From the NCBI GenBank assembly GCA_902596355.1, contig CACJTS010000001.1:48662-112661 (forward strand): a stretch of 64,000 nt of DNA, given 5' to 3'. The notes beneath the pieces are model-generated. The model saw only the letters and a list, made by a program, of their open reading frames with translations, ran no database searches and was not told the DNA's origin. The DNA is from an uncultured Pelagibacteraceae bacterium. Its GTDB lineage: Bacteria; Pseudomonadota; Alphaproteobacteria; Pelagibacterales; Pelagibacteraceae. The position numbers were made by a program, and so were the translations under genes. Below, one piece after another: positions 63,486 to 64,000 of the stretch. The stretch's first letter is position 1. Each line of letters opens with the position of its first letter.

Positions 63486-64000
63486 AAAATATTTTTATCT
63501 ATTTTAGCTAAGTTAAATTTTATAAAATTCACTTTATTACTTAGGATTTTGTCACTATTAATTTTATCTTTAATTGTTTCCTTATCAGTCATTAAAAATG
63601 AAAAAATTTCCGCCATATCTTCAGATGGGATAGATTTAGAATATTCTGTTAAAAAACCATCAGTTTTTTCATACAGATCTAAATTTAATCTATCAGAACA
63701 AGTTGAACATTCAGCATAATTAAATGATGTTAGATTAAAAGAAGAAAATTTATCCTCGTCAAAATATTCAATGTGAGTGTTTTGTATCATATGAAAAATT
63801 TCATGGTGCATCATTCTTTCAAAATATTTTTTATTAAAATTAATATCTAAAATTAATGTCCTGTTTTTATTATCAGGGATTCCCCCAGTATTAATTTCAG
63901 AGATGAATAAATTTTCACAAAATACAATATATTTTAATTTTATCTTATTAAGAAAATTAGAATTATATCGATTAAGATTTTTTTCAATTAAAGGAAATTT
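63482..64000 (-). CDS. HExxH-containing protein, possible zinc metallopeptidase (partial)
   Basis: The frame is open from the window edge at 64000 down to the TGA at 63482, giving 172 visible residues. The internal ATG at 63814 is unlikely to be the true start because the coding-like sequence continues upstream (for example KLKYIVFCENLFISE and NTGGIPDNKNRTLILD). HHEIFHMIQN carries a zincin-type HExxH motif, and two cysteines in AECSTCSDR may bind metal. The later EDMAEIFSFLM supplies a possible third Glu ligand. The family is not recognised with certainty, and the N-terminus lies outside the window. Confidence 0.65.
   Translation of the reverse strand, partial: KFPLIEKNLNRYNSNFLNKIKLKYIVFCENLFISEINTGGIPDNKNRTLILDINFNKKYFERMMHHEIFHMIQNTHIEYFDEDKFSSFNLTSFNYAECSTCSDRLNLDLYEKTDGFLTEYSKSIPSEDMAEIFSFLMTDKETIKDKINSDKILSNKVNFIKFNLAKIDKNIL

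Overview
The window looks like a chromosome segment of a streamlined marine alphaproteobacterium of the SAR11 (Pelagibacterales) type. The sequence is strongly AT-rich by eye. Genes are packed with ATGA/TAATG overlaps and no gap exceeds about 200 bases. The gene content is dominated by high-affinity transporters for organic nitrogen and osmolytes, and the start (leuA end, mreBCD, mrdA, rodA) is the usual alphaproteobacterial cell-shape cluster. The taxonomic call is an inference from gene content. I see no rRNA, tRNA, insertion sequence, prophage or CRISPR, and no gene for a recognisable DNA-binding regulator.

Layout. 1-5540: end of leuA and the elongasome operon mreB-mreC-mreD-mrdA-rodA. 5604-10532: amino-acid oxidase, DMT permease, 2-hydroxyacid dehydrogenase, deacetylase and msrB on the plus strand, then grxC and a small DUF2805 protein on the minus strand. 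10584-11264: a compact hairpin element touching the start of a LysE-type exporter. 11351-17150: a branched-chain-type ABC system (binding protein, terminator, LivHMGF) followed by azlC-azlD. 17190-18901: a glutarate 2-hydroxylase (GlaH/CsiD) and a ProC-like reductase. 18907-25241: a second Liv-type system whose binding protein is convergent, with a 23-residue membrane micro-ORF and an MFS permease between.

25351-29368 (minus): aldehyde dehydrogenase, alpha/beta hydrolase, DUF1185 protein and luciferase-like flavin monooxygenase, a cassette of unknown substrate. 29474-33472 (minus): amidinotransferase, two tandem DMT permeases and an isopenicillin-N-synthase-type dioxygenase. 33524-44050: an island whose predicted reactions converge on glycine betaine. 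It holds a choline-dehydrogenase-type GMC oxidase, a PhnZ/TmpB-like HD oxygenase, a TauD dioxygenase and a betainyl-CoA thioesterase, divergent from a dehydrocarnitine-cleaving BKACE and carnitine dehydrogenase. A ProVWX transporter follows, then a gamma-butyrobetaine hydroxylase/TmpA-like dioxygenase.

44173-50795: a ugp-type glycerol-3-phosphate/glycerophosphodiester uptake operon with two tandem ugpE copies, a GDPD phosphodiesterase and a 2H phosphoesterase (DUF1868). 50776-54041 (minus): aldehyde dehydrogenase, beta-hydroxyacid dehydrogenase and DMT permease. 54099-60583: EutA-like and DoeA (ectoine hydrolase) genes followed by potADBC. 60620-64000: FadN-like bifunctional beta-oxidation enzyme, a divergent cyclophilin and a partial HExxH protein.

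Across the window, in every case where a binding-protein gene precedes its permease gene, a strong intrinsic terminator lies between them. The binding-protein genes have good Shine-Dalgarno sequences, while the plus-strand permease genes just after the terminators lack one. This suggests dosage control by attenuation and initiation strength rather than by dedicated regulators.
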